NCBI GenBank assembly: GCA_937897365.1
Contig: CALCOP010000200.1
Span: 1-6,858, forward strand
Origin: an uncultured euryarchaeote
GTDB lineage: Archaea; Thermoplasmatota; Poseidoniia; Poseidoniales; Poseidoniaceae
Direction: 5' to 3'
Length of the DNA stretch: 6,858 bases
The notes below the pieces were generated by a model. That model was not told the origin of the DNA and searched no databases. It saw only the letters and a program-made list of their open reading frames with translations. Position numbers and translations under genes: made by a program. Below, piece after piece: positions 6,380 to 6,858 of the stretch. Each line of letters starts with the position of its first letter. Positions within the stretch are counted from its first letter, which is position 1.

Positions 6380-6858
6380 ATGAAGATGAAAAACCTAAAA
6401 TCCACATTACTTGTATTTTTAATCGCCACAGCTGGTCTTGCCGGTTGTATTGGTGCTGAAGAAGAAGAAACCGAAGAAACATTTGGATCTGACGGAGGAT
6501 ATACCTATGTTTCAGATGTCCAAGTTTATGCTGATATGGCACAAGATGTCTGTGACATAAAAGACCTCGTTGATACTTACGACTGGGCTGCAATCAAATC
6601 GATTTACACCGACGGAGAAAACGTCGTAAAGAGCGATGGTTCCTACAAGACTCTCGCACAACATGCTGCTGCAAGTGGTAAGAAGCACGGCTTGCAAGAG
6701 TATTACGGAGTGGACGCTCCTCTTGATGCTTACATGATGGCTGCTCTTGACGGAACCGGAATGTTTGAAGGTGCATCTGACTCAATGCGTGCACAAGCTG
6801 TTGAAAAGGCAGCTCAAAACCAAATCTTGGTTGCTTATGCAATTCACGAACTCAACTC
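6380..6858 (+). CDS. Lipoprotein resembling FEA1-type iron-assimilation proteins (C-terminus beyond window)
   Basis: The frame is open to the window edge (159 codons). Residues 1-19 are a lipoprotein signal: KMKNLK, a hydrophobic core, then the lipobox LAGC with C23 as the likely lipidated residue. An acidic linker (EEEETEET, 27-34) follows, then a mainly helical domain. Motifs such as YDWAAIKSIYTDG (67-79), VKSDGS (83-88), EYYG (107-110), LDAYMMAALDGTG (115-127) and a final AYAIHEL (152-158) recall FEA1/H43, the low-iron-induced periplasmic proteins of green algae. That match is from memory and needs a profile search. The paired palindromes at the promoter, which look like targets of a metal-dependent repressor, agree with a role in iron capture at the cell surface. 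An alternative is another metal-binding or unrelated helical lipoprotein. Confidence 0.85.
   Translation, partial: MKMKNLKSTLLVFLIATAGLAGCIGAEEEETEETFGSDGGYTYVSDVQVYADMAQDVCDIKDLVDTYDWAAIKSIYTDGENVVKSDGSYKTLAQHAAASGKKHGLQEYYGVDAPLDAYMMAALDGTGMFEGASDSMRAQAVEKAAQNQILVAYAIHELN

Overview
The window most likely comes from an archaeon, probably a marine Thermoplasmatota such as Marine Group II / Poseidoniales; the lineage is an inference, not a proof. Reasons: a Gar1-type H/ACA RNP protein (a family of archaea and eukaryotes), archaeal Shine-Dalgarno sequences of the GAGGTGA kind, a TATA-like box at archaeal distance from a start codon, and Asp/Ser/Thr-rich surface proteins with many N-glycosylation sequons. 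Two of the six genes run off the window edges.

Layout. Four genes lie on the minus strand, read from 5269 down to 1: an ABC transporter ATPase (4244-5269), its six-helix ABC-2 permease (3417-4247, ATGA overlap with the ATPase), a large secreted and membrane-anchored surface protein (1325-3349), and a Gar1-like protein whose end lies beyond position 1 (1-1268). Two genes lie on the plus strand: an orphan membrane protein with an exported domain (5370-6269), divergent from the ABC operon, and the start of a lipoprotein (6380-6858) resembling FEA1-type iron-assimilation proteins.

The most striking item is the minus-strand gene at 1-1268. Its first ~75 residues are a Gar1 core. The remaining ~345 visible residues are an Arg/Gly/Asp-rich, probably disordered region carrying four nearly identical RanBP2-type zinc fingers of the class found in FUS, TAF15 and ZRANB2. 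A normal archaeal Gar1 is only about 75-100 residues. Three of the fingers sit in a tandemly duplicated unit of linker plus finger that is still visible at DNA level. This suggests an archaeal H/ACA component that gained a FUS-like RNA-binding tail.

The second interesting region is 6315-6379. Two copies of the palindrome TTTAGG-N4-CCTAAA flank a TATA-like box just upstream of the lipoprotein. The half-sites resemble those of DtxR/IdeR metalloregulators, which fits a metal-repressed iron-uptake gene. The ABC genes probably form an export or surface-maintenance unit with the surface protein; their substrate cannot be read from sequence.
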